A program made the position numbers and the translations under genes. Under the pieces are notes generated by a model. The model searched no databases and was not told where the DNA came from. It saw nothing but the letters and a program-made list of their open reading frames with translations. Positions 8,763-17,156 of a stretch of 64,000 nucleotides of DNA are shown piece by piece; the first letter of the stretch is position 1; the number at the start of each line of letters is the position of its first letter. The stretch comes from Frigoriflavimonas asaccharolytica (lineage in GTDB: Bacteria; Bacteroidota; Bacteroidia; Flavobacteriales; Weeksellaceae), in contig NZ_JABSNO010000014.1 in NCBI RefSeq assembly GCF_013294015.1, positions 17,707 through 81,706 of the forward strand, given 5' to 3'.

Positions 8763-9044
8763 TTACAGATTTTTTAGTTCTTTTATGATGACCAATTTTT
8801 TTTCATCAGAAAGTTCTACTTGCTTATGTGGATTTTCCTGATTAAATATTTTGCCAATTGCTTGATCTAAAAATTCGGAACGTTGCTCATAAGAATGGCA
8901 AGTTTTGCACAATATTTTGTGCATTTTCAATTGCATTTCTTCTACTACACTCAAAGGAATACTCTCTTTTTTATCAATCAGCTCTGTTGTTTTTTTACAA
9001 GAGTTAATCAATATATTCATTACTAATATAATGGATTTTTTCAT
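8763..9044 (-). CDS. Small zinc-finger protein, probable anti-sigma-like partner
   Basis: 93 residues from the upstream ATG; an in-frame ATG at 9020 (85 residues) is equally possible. It contains SCKKTTELIDKKE, then HKILCKTCHSYEQRS. The His-x3-Cys-x2-Cys spacing plus an upstream Cys matches zinc-binding anti-sigma (ZAS/zf-HC2-like) modules. The gene begins 6 bases after the ECF sigma stop codon, the standard place for an anti-sigma factor. There is no membrane segment large enough for a classic membrane anti-sigma protein, so it would be soluble. The CKTCH string also resembles a haem motif and NSC a lipobox, but the context argues against both. Confidence 0.6.
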   Translation of the reverse strand: MKKSIILVMNILINSCKKTTELIDKKESIPLSVVEEMQLKMHKILCKTCHSYEQRSEFLDQAIGKIFNQENPHKQVELSDEKKLVIIKELKNL

Positions 9045-9050
9045 TTCAAA

Positions 9051-9641
9051 TTAACTTTTTAGTGACCAATTTTTTTCTAAACAATCTTTTAGCAGCAGCT
9101 TTGCTCTATGTATGATCTGCCAATAATTAGACACCGTAATATCTAAATCCTGACAAATTTCCGCCGCTTTTTTGTCAGAATAATATTTAGATTGTATGGC
9201 AAAATTCCATTTCTCAGGAAGTTGGTCTATACAGTTTGAAAATACATGATTGAATTCTGGATTATCAAGTAATTTCGATTCATCATCCCAAATTGGACTA
9301 ATTTCCATGGATTTCCAATGCTCCAATTCGTCAAAGAAACCATCTGACAAATGATTGGCAACATTTTCTGAAATCCTAAATTCGTGTTGATTTACTTTGG
9401 CATTTTTTCGGTAAAAATCAATGATTTTATTATTTAAAATAGAAAACAACCAAGTTTTTGGCTGACTTTTGCCTTCAAAACTTTCTATTTTGTGAAAAGC
9501 AGAAAGGAAAGTATCTTGTACCAAATCTTCCGCAGTTACTTTGGAAGAGGTTTTATAAAATGCCCAAGAAAAGAGATCATCACCGAAATCATTCACCCAA
9601 ATTTCAAAGGTTTTATGAGCATTTTCTTTATTAATTTTCAT
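9051..9641 (-). CDS. ECF-type RNA polymerase sigma factor (sigma-70 family)
   Basis: 196 residues, ECF size. Region 2 is visible in AEDLVQDTFLSAFHKIESFEGKS followed by PKTWLFSILNNKIIDFYRK (split here by wording only), and region 4 near the C-terminus in LPEKWNFAIQSKYYSDKKAAEICQ (in part) and ISVSNYW-like helix-turn-helix text, actual residues ITVSNYWQIIHRAKLLLKDCL. The gene starts 3 bases after the mannosyltransferase gene and is followed by a zinc-finger protein, as is usual for a sigma/anti-sigma pair. It probably directs transcription of part of the surrounding cluster; the sequence does not show which promoters it uses. Confidence 0.88.
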   Translation of the reverse strand: MKINKENAHKTFEIWVNDFGDDLFSWAFYKTSSKVTAEDLVQDTFLSAFHKIESFEGKSQPKTWLFSILNNKIIDFYRKNAKVNQHEFRISENVANHLSDGFFDELEHWKSMEISPIWDDESKLLDNPEFNHVFSNCIDQLPEKWNFAIQSKYYSDKKAAEICQDLDITVSNYWQIIHRAKLLLKDCLEKNWSLKS

Positions 9642-9644
9642 TTA

Positions 9645-10988
9645 TTAATTTCTTACAGCAAAAATAGCATTTATTTTACGCCTTAAAAGTGGACTGATCT
9701 CCCATAAAATATAAATAAGTACAACTGAATATTCTAAAAATATTAACCAATAATTTTCTTTGAAAATAGCAGTAGCGTAAGCACTATAACTTAGAATTGC
9801 AGTTAGACTCCAAATAATCGGAAACTTATATTTGGTAAAAATTCCAAGCAAAACTAAATTAATAATATACCAAGGATGAACTGTGGTAGAAGTTAAAAAA
9901 TAGATCGTTAAAACAACTAAAATGCTTTGAAGTAAGTCTAAAGTGGTTTTATTTTTAGTGAAGAAAGTTCGATATAAAATATACAATACCATCAAGATCG
10001 GGATAATTTTTCCTGTGGTTTGAATGATATTATAGCCCGTGAAATAAAAACCTATTTCTCTTAAAATATAATAAAAACTGGCATTAAATTCAAAATTAGT
10101 AAACCATAAACCGATGGTTTTGGAATAATTTTCTATAAGCGTTTGTGAAAAGAATGGTGCAAAAAACAATAAATTGATTCCTAAAATTATTCCATAGAAA
10201 GCTATACTTTTTTTCCACGCTAATTTTTGAAAAAACAGAGGTAACAAGAGTAAAGGCAATAGCTTTGTAGAAATAGACAGTGCCAAAATTACCGCTGCAA
10301 ATTTCCATTTTTTTTGATGCAATAAATACATACTCCACACAAAAAAGAAGAGCATAACGCCTTCGAAATGCAGGTTTCCAGTCAGTTCTATAATCACTAA
10401 TGGGTTTAAAATATACCAGAAAATTCGGTTTTTATTTAAGCCTAAATTGGTTAATAATTTAGCACCAAAATAAAGCGTTCCTAAATCAGCCAAAATAATT
10501 ATTACTCTTAAAATAATTACAGATCCAATAATAGAATTTTTGCCAAAAAAGCCGGCAATCGTAAAGAATAATTGATTGATGGGTGGATAATTGGAATAAT
10601 GAGAAGCACTTAAATTTCCCATTTTTTGAACTAAATAATTTGCTTGAGATAATTTAAAGTCGGGATCAGAAATTAAATCATTTGGCAAATGAATGTATGG
10701 ATTTAAACCTTCTACGATTAATCTTCCATCCCAAATAAAGCGGTAAAAATCTTGGGATAAATTGGGTAAACTGAAGAGAAAAATCAATCTCAAAACGATT
10801 GAAATGATTGCTAAATTTTTAAAACTAAATTCTTTACTTTGAATTAATTTGAAAGTGAAAAAAAATAATAAACCAAAGGAAATTATTAAAAATAAAAAAT
10901 CTGTTCTTTCTAAAAAATAGGCAATAGCCACGTAAAAGATGGCTAGAGATAATAAGGAAATGTATTTTCTAAAATAGCTAAATATCAT
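9645..10988 (-). CDS. Polyprenol-phosphate-dependent mannosyltransferase-like GT-C protein
   Basis: 447 residues with about 11-12 predicted membrane segments. The luminal loop after the second block contains DFYRFIWDGRLIVEGLNPY, which is the acidic-aromatic motif found in GT-C (GT87/PIG-M-like) mannosyltransferases that use a polyprenol-linked sugar. A later loop SNYPPINQLFF is also typical. It would add a sugar on the periplasmic side of the inner membrane. It starts 5 bases after mazF and ends 3 bases before the sigma factor gene. The nearby DPM-like GT2 at 13113-13802 could make its polyprenol-sugar donor. Acceptor unknown. Confidence 0.7.
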   Translation of the reverse strand: MIFSYFRKYISLLSLAIFYVAIAYFLERTDFLFLIISFGLLFFFTFKLIQSKEFSFKNLAIISIVLRLIFLFSLPNLSQDFYRFIWDGRLIVEGLNPYIHLPNDLISDPDFKLSQANYLVQKMGNLSASHYSNYPPINQLFFTIAGFFGKNSIIGSVIILRVIIILADLGTLYFGAKLLTNLGLNKNRIFWYILNPLVIIELTGNLHFEGVMLFFFVWSMYLLHQKKWKFAAVILALSISTKLLPLLLLPLFFQKLAWKKSIAFYGIILGINLLFFAPFFSQTLIENYSKTIGLWFTNFEFNASFYYILREIGFYFTGYNIIQTTGKIIPILMVLYILYRTFFTKNKTTLDLLQSILVVLTIYFLTSTTVHPWYIINLVLLGIFTKYKFPIIWSLTAILSYSAYATAIFKENYWLIFLEYSVVLIYILWEISPLLRRKINAIFAVRN

Positions 10989-10993
10989 AGAAT

Positions 10994-11317
10994 TTAATCT
11001 ACAAAAGTTTCTTTTAAAATATCTTTAAGCATCGTAATTTCTCTCTTACTTAATATGCCCAAAACTTTTAAAATGCGTTTTTTGTCAACCGTTTTTATTT
11101 GATCTATTGCAATCATTCCTTTTTTATCATTGTGATTTACAGGAATTCTAGAAGGATATTTATTTAAATTCGTGGTCATGGGAACAATTACAATTGTTTT
11201 AAGATGCCTGTTCATTTCGTTTGGCGAAACAATTACGCACGGTCTTGTTTTCTGAATCTCGCTCCCTATCGCAGGATCGAGATTTACAAGAACTATAGAA
11301 TATTGTATTAATTCCAT
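10994..11317 (-). CDS. mazF: MazF/PemK-type endoribonuclease toxin
   Basis: 107 residues, the usual MazF length. It shows the family's beginning VNLDPAIGSEIQKTRPCVIVSP (residues about 11-32), the MTTN block after the second strand, and GMIAIDQIKTVDKKRI, the standard MazF core. MazF toxins cleave mRNA. The start codon overlaps the antitoxin gene by 10 bases, so the two are co-translated. The pair is inserted between glycosyltransferase genes of the same strand, only 5 bases before the mannosyltransferase. Confidence 0.92.
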   Translation of the reverse strand: MELIQYSIVLVNLDPAIGSEIQKTRPCVIVSPNEMNRHLKTIVIVPMTTNLNKYPSRIPVNHNDKKGMIAIDQIKTVDKKRILKVLGILSKREITMLKDILKETFVD

Positions 11318-11553
11318 TCCTCGAAATTTTCATCTTCAAAAACATCCTCGATCATCAAATTATCATCTTCTTCTAGGCTCATTTTTTCAAATGCAGCTTC
11401 CCAATTTTGCCTTGGTGAATGAATTGGTTTCAAAACAATTTGATCATTTTCTAGAATTACTTCTACTTTATCTTTAATATTATATTTATCTAGAATAGTT
11501 TTACTTAAACGTAAACCTTTAGAATTACCAATTTTTATGATTGAAGTTTCCAT
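11308..11553 (-). CDS. mazE: MazE-type antitoxin (AbrB/SpoVT fold)
   Basis: 81 residues. The N-terminal swapped-hairpin DNA-binding domain is evident: IIKIGNSKGLRLSKTILDKY then VEVILENDQIVLKPI. The acidic C-terminal tail (EEDDNLMIEDVFEDENFEEWN, about half acidic) is the toxin-neutralising part. MazE proteins bind MazF and repress their own promoter. It is the first gene of the pair; a gap of 77 bases to the upstream glycosyltransferase could hold its promoter. Confidence 0.9.
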   Translation of the reverse strand: METSIIKIGNSKGLRLSKTILDKYNIKDKVEVILENDQIVLKPIHSPRQNWEAAFEKMSLEEDDNLMIEDVFEDENFEEWN

Positions 11554-11630
11554 ATAACTTTGATTTAATTGTTATTACAAAGTAAGCACATTATTTATTA
11601 TATACAAAATTAAATTCTATAAATTTATTG

Positions 11631-13112
11631 TCATTTCGTAACCTGTAAAGATTTTATAAAAACAAACCCAAAACCTATAAATAACATCACATGAAATGGC
11701 ATTAATCCGAAATCATTTAAATGAAAACCGCTAAAAATTCCGAAAAGAAAATAGAGGGTTAAAATACCTTCTATAATTACATTTTTCGATACTTTTTTTG
11801 AAATATAAGTATTTTGTTTCCACTTGTCTTTTAAGCTTTCTATATTGAATTTCGGTGTGCGGATGAAATCACTTTTTTTACCAAGAAGTCCTTCTAAAAC
11901 CGCAATACTATTATGAAAAGAAAAACCCATCGCGATGGTGTAAAACGTAAAAAACAAACCAATATATTTTAAGAAATTTTTAAAACCTCCGCCTTGAATA
12001 CTTTTGAAAGTGAACCAATAATTAATGAAAAATATAACAGAAGTAAGCACGAAAAATATCAACACATTAAACAAAAGTGCTAAGTCTACAAAACTATTTT
12101 TCACGAATAAAACGGGAACGCTTAAAATAGCCATTAAAAAAATAATGAGAAACAAAGAGCTGTTGAGCAAATGTAAAATGCCGTGGGCTTTCGTTTTCAT
12201 TGGGACATTTTTGGAAGTTAGAACACGCCAACTCATTTTGCGGAAATTTTCTGCACCGCCTTTATTCCATCGAAACTGCTGAGATCGCGCTGCACTTATG
12301 ATTACTGGCAATTCTGCGGGCGTCACCACATCAACCAAATATTTGAATTTCCAATTTTTTAATTGTGCTCGGTAACTTAAATCCAAATCTTCTGTGAGGG
12401 TATCACTTTGCCAATTTCCAGCATCAAGAATACATTCTTTCCGCCAAATTCCCGCTGTTCCATTAAAATTAATGAAATGTTTTTGCGAATTCCTACCAAC
12501 TTGTTCTAAGGTGAAATGAGCATCCAAGGCAAATGCTTGAATTTTGGTTAAAATTGAAAAATTTCTGTTCGTATGTCCCCATCTTGTCTGCACAACGCCA
12601 ATTTTGTCATCCTTAAAATAAGGGATGGTTAGATACAACCAATCTTCTTGCGGTAAAAAATCTGCATCAAAAATCGCAATAAATTCACCTTTTGCTATTT
12701 CCAAACCTTCTTTTAAAGCACCAGCTTTGAAGCCAGTTCTAATTTTTCGGGTGATGTGTTTTATATCTAAACCAGATGTTTGCAAATCATTGATGATGTT
12801 TTTAGTTTCAAAAACACTTTCATCTGTGCTATCATCTAGAACTTGAATTTCCAATTTTTCCCTTGGATAATTTAATTTAGAAATGGATAAAAGTAATCTT
12901 TCCATCACATATTTTTCATTAAAAATAGGCAGTTGAATGGTTACGATCGGAATCTCATTCGCATTTTTAAAATCAAATTTTGGGGAATGGTCGGTTTGAT
13001 TTTTACTTTTCAAAAAATTAATCAGCAAATTGAGTTGCGCCAAACTATAAATGAAAAGCAGTAGAATGCAAAAACTGTAAAGAAAAACGAGGATGTAAGA
13101 AAGTACGAGCAT
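11631..13112 (-). CDS. CesA/CslA-like processive glycosyltransferase family 2
   Basis: 493 residues. An N-terminal membrane helix is followed by a GT2 domain with LDDSTDES (first Asp motif, about residue 89), FDADFLPQ (DxD, about 148), TEDLDLSYRA (catalytic TED, about 240) and QQFRWNKGG (QxxRW, about 279), then four or more membrane segments. FNGTAGIWR and the order of motifs resemble plant CslA glucomannan synthases and bacterial CaSu-type enzymes. It would polymerise or transfer a beta-linked sugar across the membrane. It starts immediately next to the DPM-like GT2 (adjacent bases 13112/13113). Product unknown; a polysaccharide or a glycolipid are both possible. Confidence 0.82.
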   Translation of the reverse strand: MLVLSYILVFLYSFCILLLFIYSLAQLNLLINFLKSKNQTDHSPKFDFKNANEIPIVTIQLPIFNEKYVMERLLLSISKLNYPREKLEIQVLDDSTDESVFETKNIINDLQTSGLDIKHITRKIRTGFKAGALKEGLEIAKGEFIAIFDADFLPQEDWLYLTIPYFKDDKIGVVQTRWGHTNRNFSILTKIQAFALDAHFTLEQVGRNSQKHFINFNGTAGIWRKECILDAGNWQSDTLTEDLDLSYRAQLKNWKFKYLVDVVTPAELPVIISAARSQQFRWNKGGAENFRKMSWRVLTSKNVPMKTKAHGILHLLNSSLFLIIFLMAILSVPVLFVKNSFVDLALLFNVLIFFVLTSVIFFINYWFTFKSIQGGGFKNFLKYIGLFFTFYTIAMGFSFHNSIAVLEGLLGKKSDFIRTPKFNIESLKDKWKQNTYISKKVSKNVIIEGILTLYFLFGIFSGFHLNDFGLMPFHVMLFIGFGFVFIKSLQVTK

Positions 13113-13802
13113 TTATTTAAAACTATATTTAAAAATCCAACCTATAATTTTTATTCCAGCCATTACAGTACCTTTTACCGTTCCAGAAACTTTGGAAACG
13201 CCGATTCTATTGCGGTAATTTACAGGAATTTCCATGTAGCTTAATTTTTGTTTTAGTACTTTTAATTGCATTTCTACAGTCCAACCATAGGTTTTATCTT
13301 GCATTTCTAAACCCAAAAGCTTTTCATATCTAATCGCGCGAAATGGTCCTAAATCTGTAAAAGTGGATTTAAAAAATAATTTCATTAAAAAAGTAGCCAG
13401 CCAATTTCCAAAGATTTGTTGCGGCGTCATAGATCCATTTTCTCTTAATTCTGAAACTCTTGCTCCTAAAACAAAATCGGTTTCTCCATTTATAATAGGC
13501 TCAACAAGTTTCGTTAATTCCTCTGGAAAATCTGAATAATCACCGTCCAAAAATACAATAATATCTGGTTTTATTTCTTGTTTAGCAATATAGTCCATAC
13601 CTTTTAAACAGGCATAACCGTAACCTTTTCTATTTTCAGAAAGTACCGTTGCGCCATTTTCTTTGGCTACTTCTTCAGTATTATCCGTAGAATTATTGCT
13701 AATGACTATTATTTCCGAAACTATTTTCGGAATATCTTGAATGACTTTCCCGATAGATTTTTCTTCGTTAAAGGCAGGTATTATTACTTTTATATGGTGC
13801 AT
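13113..13802 (-). CDS. Glycosyltransferase family 2, DPM/DPG synthase-like
   Basis: 229 residues. The GT-A nucleotide-sugar fold is shown by VIIPAFNEEKSIG, IVISNNSTDNT, the GYGYACLKGMDY block and DxD motif FLDGDYSDFP. There is no membrane pair at the C-terminus, so it is likely a soluble or peripheral enzyme that transfers a sugar from a nucleotide donor to polyprenol phosphate. KVSGTVKGTVMAGIKIIGWIF near the end matches this subfamily. It is directly followed by the CesA-like gene and is separated by 38 bases from the YwqK-like gene. It could supply the lipid-linked donor for the mannosyltransferase at 9645-10988. Confidence 0.83.
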   Translation of the reverse strand: MHHIKVIIPAFNEEKSIGKVIQDIPKIVSEIIVISNNSTDNTEEVAKENGATVLSENRKGYGYACLKGMDYIAKQEIKPDIIVFLDGDYSDFPEELTKLVEPIINGETDFVLGARVSELRENGSMTPQQIFGNWLATFLMKLFFKSTFTDLGPFRAIRYEKLLGLEMQDKTYGWTVEMQLKVLKQKLSYMEIPVNYRNRIGVSKVSGTVKGTVMAGIKIIGWIFKYSFK

Positions 13803-13840
13803 ATCTTTCTTCGTCGTCTTGTGATAAATGAGTGAAAAAT

Positions 13841-14227
13841 TTAATTATCTCTTTTAAAATCAGCAATTGTAGTCCAAGTTTTCACTTTTCTATTATCAAT
13901 ATATTTTTCTGCTTTTAGAATATTTCCACCGGAATATATAATGGTTAATCCGTTTAGTTTATCATTTTTAAATTCACATTTTTTGGTAATATTTTCTTTG
14001 GAATCGTAAAATACCCACCATTTAATTTTTTTGTTATTTTTATAATGTCCTTCACTTTTTTTGCTACCATTTTCATAGTATGTGAACCAATAATTACTTT
14101 TCATACCATCAATTAGCCAACCTTCTTCTTTCATATTTCCGTTTTCATAGTAGGTTTTACTGTAGATTTCCCCCACATTATGCAGCAAAGAAAAAATAGG
14201 CAGAAGTAAAATTAAAAGAAATTTCAT
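13841..14227 (-). CDS. Small exported MORN/YwqK-like repeat protein
   Basis: 128 residues with an N-terminal signal peptide (about residues 1-20). The rest is a series of MORN-like repeats: YYENGNMKEEGWLIDGMKSNYW, YYENGSKKSEGHYKNNKKIKWW (each slightly degenerate) and EFKNDKLNGLTIIYSGG. The YENG-x-K-x-EG pattern is that of YwqK-type repeats common in Bacteroidota. It lies 6 bases after the 4Fe-4S gene. Function unknown; MORN-type repeats often mediate surface or membrane contacts. Confidence 0.7.
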   Translation of the reverse strand: MKFLLILLLPIFSLLHNVGEIYSKTYYENGNMKEEGWLIDGMKSNYWFTYYENGSKKSEGHYKNNKKIKWWVFYDSKENITKKCEFKNDKLNGLTIIYSGGNILKAEKYIDNRKVKTWTTIADFKRDN

Positions 14228-14233
14228 TGTAAA

Positions 14234-15823
14234 TTATTTGTTGAGCAAATCAAGTAAATTAATATCGTTTCCTAATAAAATTTCATTAGAATTGATTCTC
14301 CCCTCTTCTTTCCCATTCTCTAATTTTAAAACTCCTCGCGGACAAACTGCAGAGCAAACACCGCAACCAACGCAGGAAGAACGAACGATATTTTCGCCTT
14401 TTTGAGCGTAACTTCTTACATCAATTCCCATTTCACAATGCGTGGTACAATTTCCGCAAGAAATGCATTGTCCACCATTTGTGGTAATTCTAAATTTTGA
14501 AAATAAACGTTGTTGCAACCCCAAAATTGCAGCCATCGGACAACCGAAACGGCACCAAACTCTGTTACCTAATATTGGATAAAATCCAACTCCCACTACT
14601 CCACTAAACATAGAGCCAATCGCAAAACCATACCATGAACGTAGCGAATAGCTATCTAAAAATAATATATTTTGCTTATTTGAAAAGAAATTAATTAAAA
14701 GGGAAATGATGATAATCGCAACCAAAGTGAGCATGGTATAAACTGCATCTTCATCCATATCTTTTCGCTTAAAAATATACAGCGCTCCAGTAAAAACAGT
14801 CAGGAAAATCACAATTCCATAGATAAATTGACTTCTTGTAATGATGCTTAAATCTGGATTATCAGAAAGGAAAGTGAAAACCACGGCAATAGTCATTACA
14901 AAGGCAAAAACTAAAACCAAATGAATCATCCAACGTTCTATTTTCCAGGCAGTTTCTGTAGAACTAGAAAGGTGGCGAAAAGAATCTCCCGCAGTTTCAG
15001 CCAATCCACCACAACCGCAAACCCAAGAACAATACCATCTTTTACCATAGAAATAAGTGAGAATTGGGGAAATTATAAATATCATGGCGATGCCAAAAAT
15101 CAACATAAATAGTCCCAAATTTCCACCATTGAGCATGCCTTTTAAATTCCAATCTTCGAAAAAATAGTAATTCAAAGGCCACATATTTTTGATGTCTTTC
15201 GAAAAATAAGGCAACTCTGGATTTAATTTGGTTAAAATTTCTGGAATTAAAAATGCAAAGCCCAATTGAAAAAATATCACCGAAATGGTACGAACCAACT
15301 GATATTTATTATTCCTATACTTTAAAATGAATTTATAGCCCAAACCAAGAATTGCAACGGTATATAAAGTGCCATACAAAAACCATTGCGTTGCGGCATT
15401 TCCATTTAAAAAATAACTTAAAGGATCAAATAATGCTACAATTCCGGTGTTTGCATCTCCATTTTCCCCATAACCCAAATAAGCTGGAAACCAATACAAT
15501 ACGACATAAAAAGCCGTTAATAATATTCCTATAATCCAAGCGATTGTTCCTCTATTCGTCAAGGAATTATGAAAAATGCCGTTGTTGGAAATTCCTGGCG
15601 GTTTGTTAAGATAAGTGCTTCTTGCGTAAATTACAATTCCGGCAAAGATGCTTGCAATCGAGATGGAAAGCCACAAGGTTTTATTCGGAAAATCGACATT
15701 AAAAAAGGCCAGCGTTAAAATAAATAAGCCCAAAAAACCAATACCCAAACCTAATTTTTGAAAGGTAGATAAATCATTATTTGCGTGAGCTGAAACTGAT
15801 AAATTTTGTGGAAGTTTGCTCAT
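14234..15823 (-). CDS. Membrane-bound 4Fe-4S electron-transfer protein (NapH/RdxA-like)
   Basis: 529 residues. Several membrane helices enclose the cysteine motif WYCSWVCGCGG (Cys265, 269, 271) and later RVWCRFGCPM, as in NapH/CcoG/YccM proteins. The C-terminal soluble part has two ferredoxin clusters: CISCGNCTTHCEMGID and SSCVGCGVCSAVCPRG. It therefore moves electrons at the inner membrane. The start codon overlaps the stop of the FAD oxidoreductase gene by one base (TAATG), strongly implying that the two proteins are made together and may be redox partners. The electron acceptor in the cluster could be the hydroxylase-like enzyme at 19647-20519 (inference). Confidence 0.85.
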   Translation of the reverse strand: MSKLPQNLSVSAHANNDLSTFQKLGLGIGFLGLFILTLAFFNVDFPNKTLWLSISIASIFAGIVIYARSTYLNKPPGISNNGIFHNSLTNRGTIAWIIGILLTAFYVVLYWFPAYLGYGENGDANTGIVALFDPLSYFLNGNAATQWFLYGTLYTVAILGLGYKFILKYRNNKYQLVRTISVIFFQLGFAFLIPEILTKLNPELPYFSKDIKNMWPLNYYFFEDWNLKGMLNGGNLGLFMLIFGIAMIFIISPILTYFYGKRWYCSWVCGCGGLAETAGDSFRHLSSSTETAWKIERWMIHLVLVFAFVMTIAVVFTFLSDNPDLSIITRSQFIYGIVIFLTVFTGALYIFKRKDMDEDAVYTMLTLVAIIIISLLINFFSNKQNILFLDSYSLRSWYGFAIGSMFSGVVGVGFYPILGNRVWCRFGCPMAAILGLQQRLFSKFRITTNGGQCISCGNCTTHCEMGIDVRSYAQKGENIVRSSCVGCGVCSAVCPRGVLKLENGKEEGRINSNEILLGNDINLLDLLNK

Positions 15824-17118
15824 TATTGTATTTTTAATTCTGAAAATTGACTTTTAAATTGCGCTTGAATTTCTTGTTCGTAATGTTTGTAGAATTCAGG
15901 ATCAAAATTGGCTTTATTTAAATGCTGAATTACAAAATCCACTGATTTTTTTTCATTTAAAACTGCATCAAAAAACTCGTGTCGCATTCTAATTCCGAAA
16001 GTATTGATGCCTAAAAATTCTCGATTATTTTTATTAAATGAAATTCTAATAGCGATTTTACCAGCAGAATGTTCCCAATAAAATTGTTCTTCATTTTCCT
16101 TTTTCTGTGCCCAAACCCAACCGTACGTTTGGTATTCTATATCCAAAAATTTCGCAGAATTAAACCAATTTCCAGGTTTATATTCCATGGGATTTCCTGT
16201 TAATGTTTGTGCTAAAGTTTCGCCCATCATTCTTCCGGTGTACCAAACTGCCTCAATATTTCTGCGCGAACCAATAGCTTCGTGTTGCTCTGCACAATCT
16301 CCGATAGCGTAAATATCTTTGATGTTGGTTTCTAAAAATCGGTTTACTTTTACGCCTTTTCCTAGTTCAATTCCAGAAGTTTTAAGGAAATCTATATTTG
16401 GGGAAACTCCCGCTGTTAAACCTACTATTTCACATTCTATCGTTTCACCTTTATCTGTAACTATGGCTTTTGCGTTACCGTTTTCATCAGATAAAATTTT
16501 ATCCAAATTGGTTTCTAATCGCAAATCTATGTGATGTTCTATAATATGACGGTTGATCATTTCGCTTTCGCCAGATGGTAAAACGCCGCTCCAAAAACTT
16601 TTTTCTCTGACTAAAAACGTGACTGGAATATTTCTAGATCTTAACATTTCGGCTAATTCAATTCCAATTAATCCACCACCAACAATAACTGCTCGTTTAC
16701 AATTTGGCGTTAGTTTTTCTAAATTTTCTAAATCTTGCTTAGAATATAAACCTAAAACGCCATTTAAATTTTCACCTTCCCAGCCAAATTTATTCGGCTT
16801 GGAACCTGTGGCAATAACTGATTTGTCATAATTAATGACGGAATTATCTTCTAATACTATGGATTTATCATTCGGTTTGACTTCTTTAACGAAGGCTTTT
16901 ACTAAATCAATTTTGTTTTTCTTCCAAAAATGATTTTCATAAGGCTGCGTATGTTCAAATTTCATATGTCCCATGTACACGTACATCAAAGCAGTTCTGG
17001 AAAAGAAATAATCTGATTCTCCAGAAATTATGGTGATTTTTGCATCAGATTTTTTGCGAATATGGCGCGCCAAAGTTACCCCTGAAATTCCGTTGCCGAT
17101 GATTACGATATGTTCCAT
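15823..17118 (-). CDS. FAD/NAD(P)-dependent oxidoreductase
   Basis: 431 residues. It has an N-terminal FAD-binding Rossmann motif IVIIGNGISGVTLARHI, an NAD(P)-binding motif RAVIVGGGLIGIELAEML near residue 140, and the second FAD-contact motif IYAIGDCAEQHEA near 270. The layout is that of rubredoxin/nitrite-reductase-type flavoproteins (Pyr_redox_2). It overlaps the 4Fe-4S membrane protein gene by one base and probably feeds it electrons from NAD(P)H. The natural partner and substrate are unknown. Confidence 0.85.
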   Translation of the reverse strand: MEHIVIIGNGISGVTLARHIRKKSDAKITIISGESDYFFSRTALMYVYMGHMKFEHTQPYENHFWKKNKIDLVKAFVKEVKPNDKSIVLEDNSVINYDKSVIATGSKPNKFGWEGENLNGVLGLYSKQDLENLEKLTPNCKRAVIVGGGLIGIELAEMLRSRNIPVTFLVREKSFWSGVLPSGESEMINRHIIEHHIDLRLETNLDKILSDENGNAKAIVTDKGETIECEIVGLTAGVSPNIDFLKTSGIELGKGVKVNRFLETNIKDIYAIGDCAEQHEAIGSRRNIEAVWYTGRMMGETLAQTLTGNPMEYKPGNWFNSAKFLDIEYQTYGWVWAQKKENEEQFYWEHSAGKIAIRISFNKNNREFLGINTFGIRMRHEFFDAVLNEKKSVDFVIQHLNKANFDPEFYKHYEQEIQAQFKSQFSELKIQ

Positions 17119-17156
17119 AGAATCTGAATTAATCTGTTAAGTTCTTAAAATGAAGT

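Noticed and set aside
8763..9044. CKTCH as a cytochrome c haem motif, and NSC as a lipobox
   Set aside because: The gene follows a sigma factor, and the His-x3-Cys-x2-Cys pattern with an upstream Cys fits a zinc finger better.
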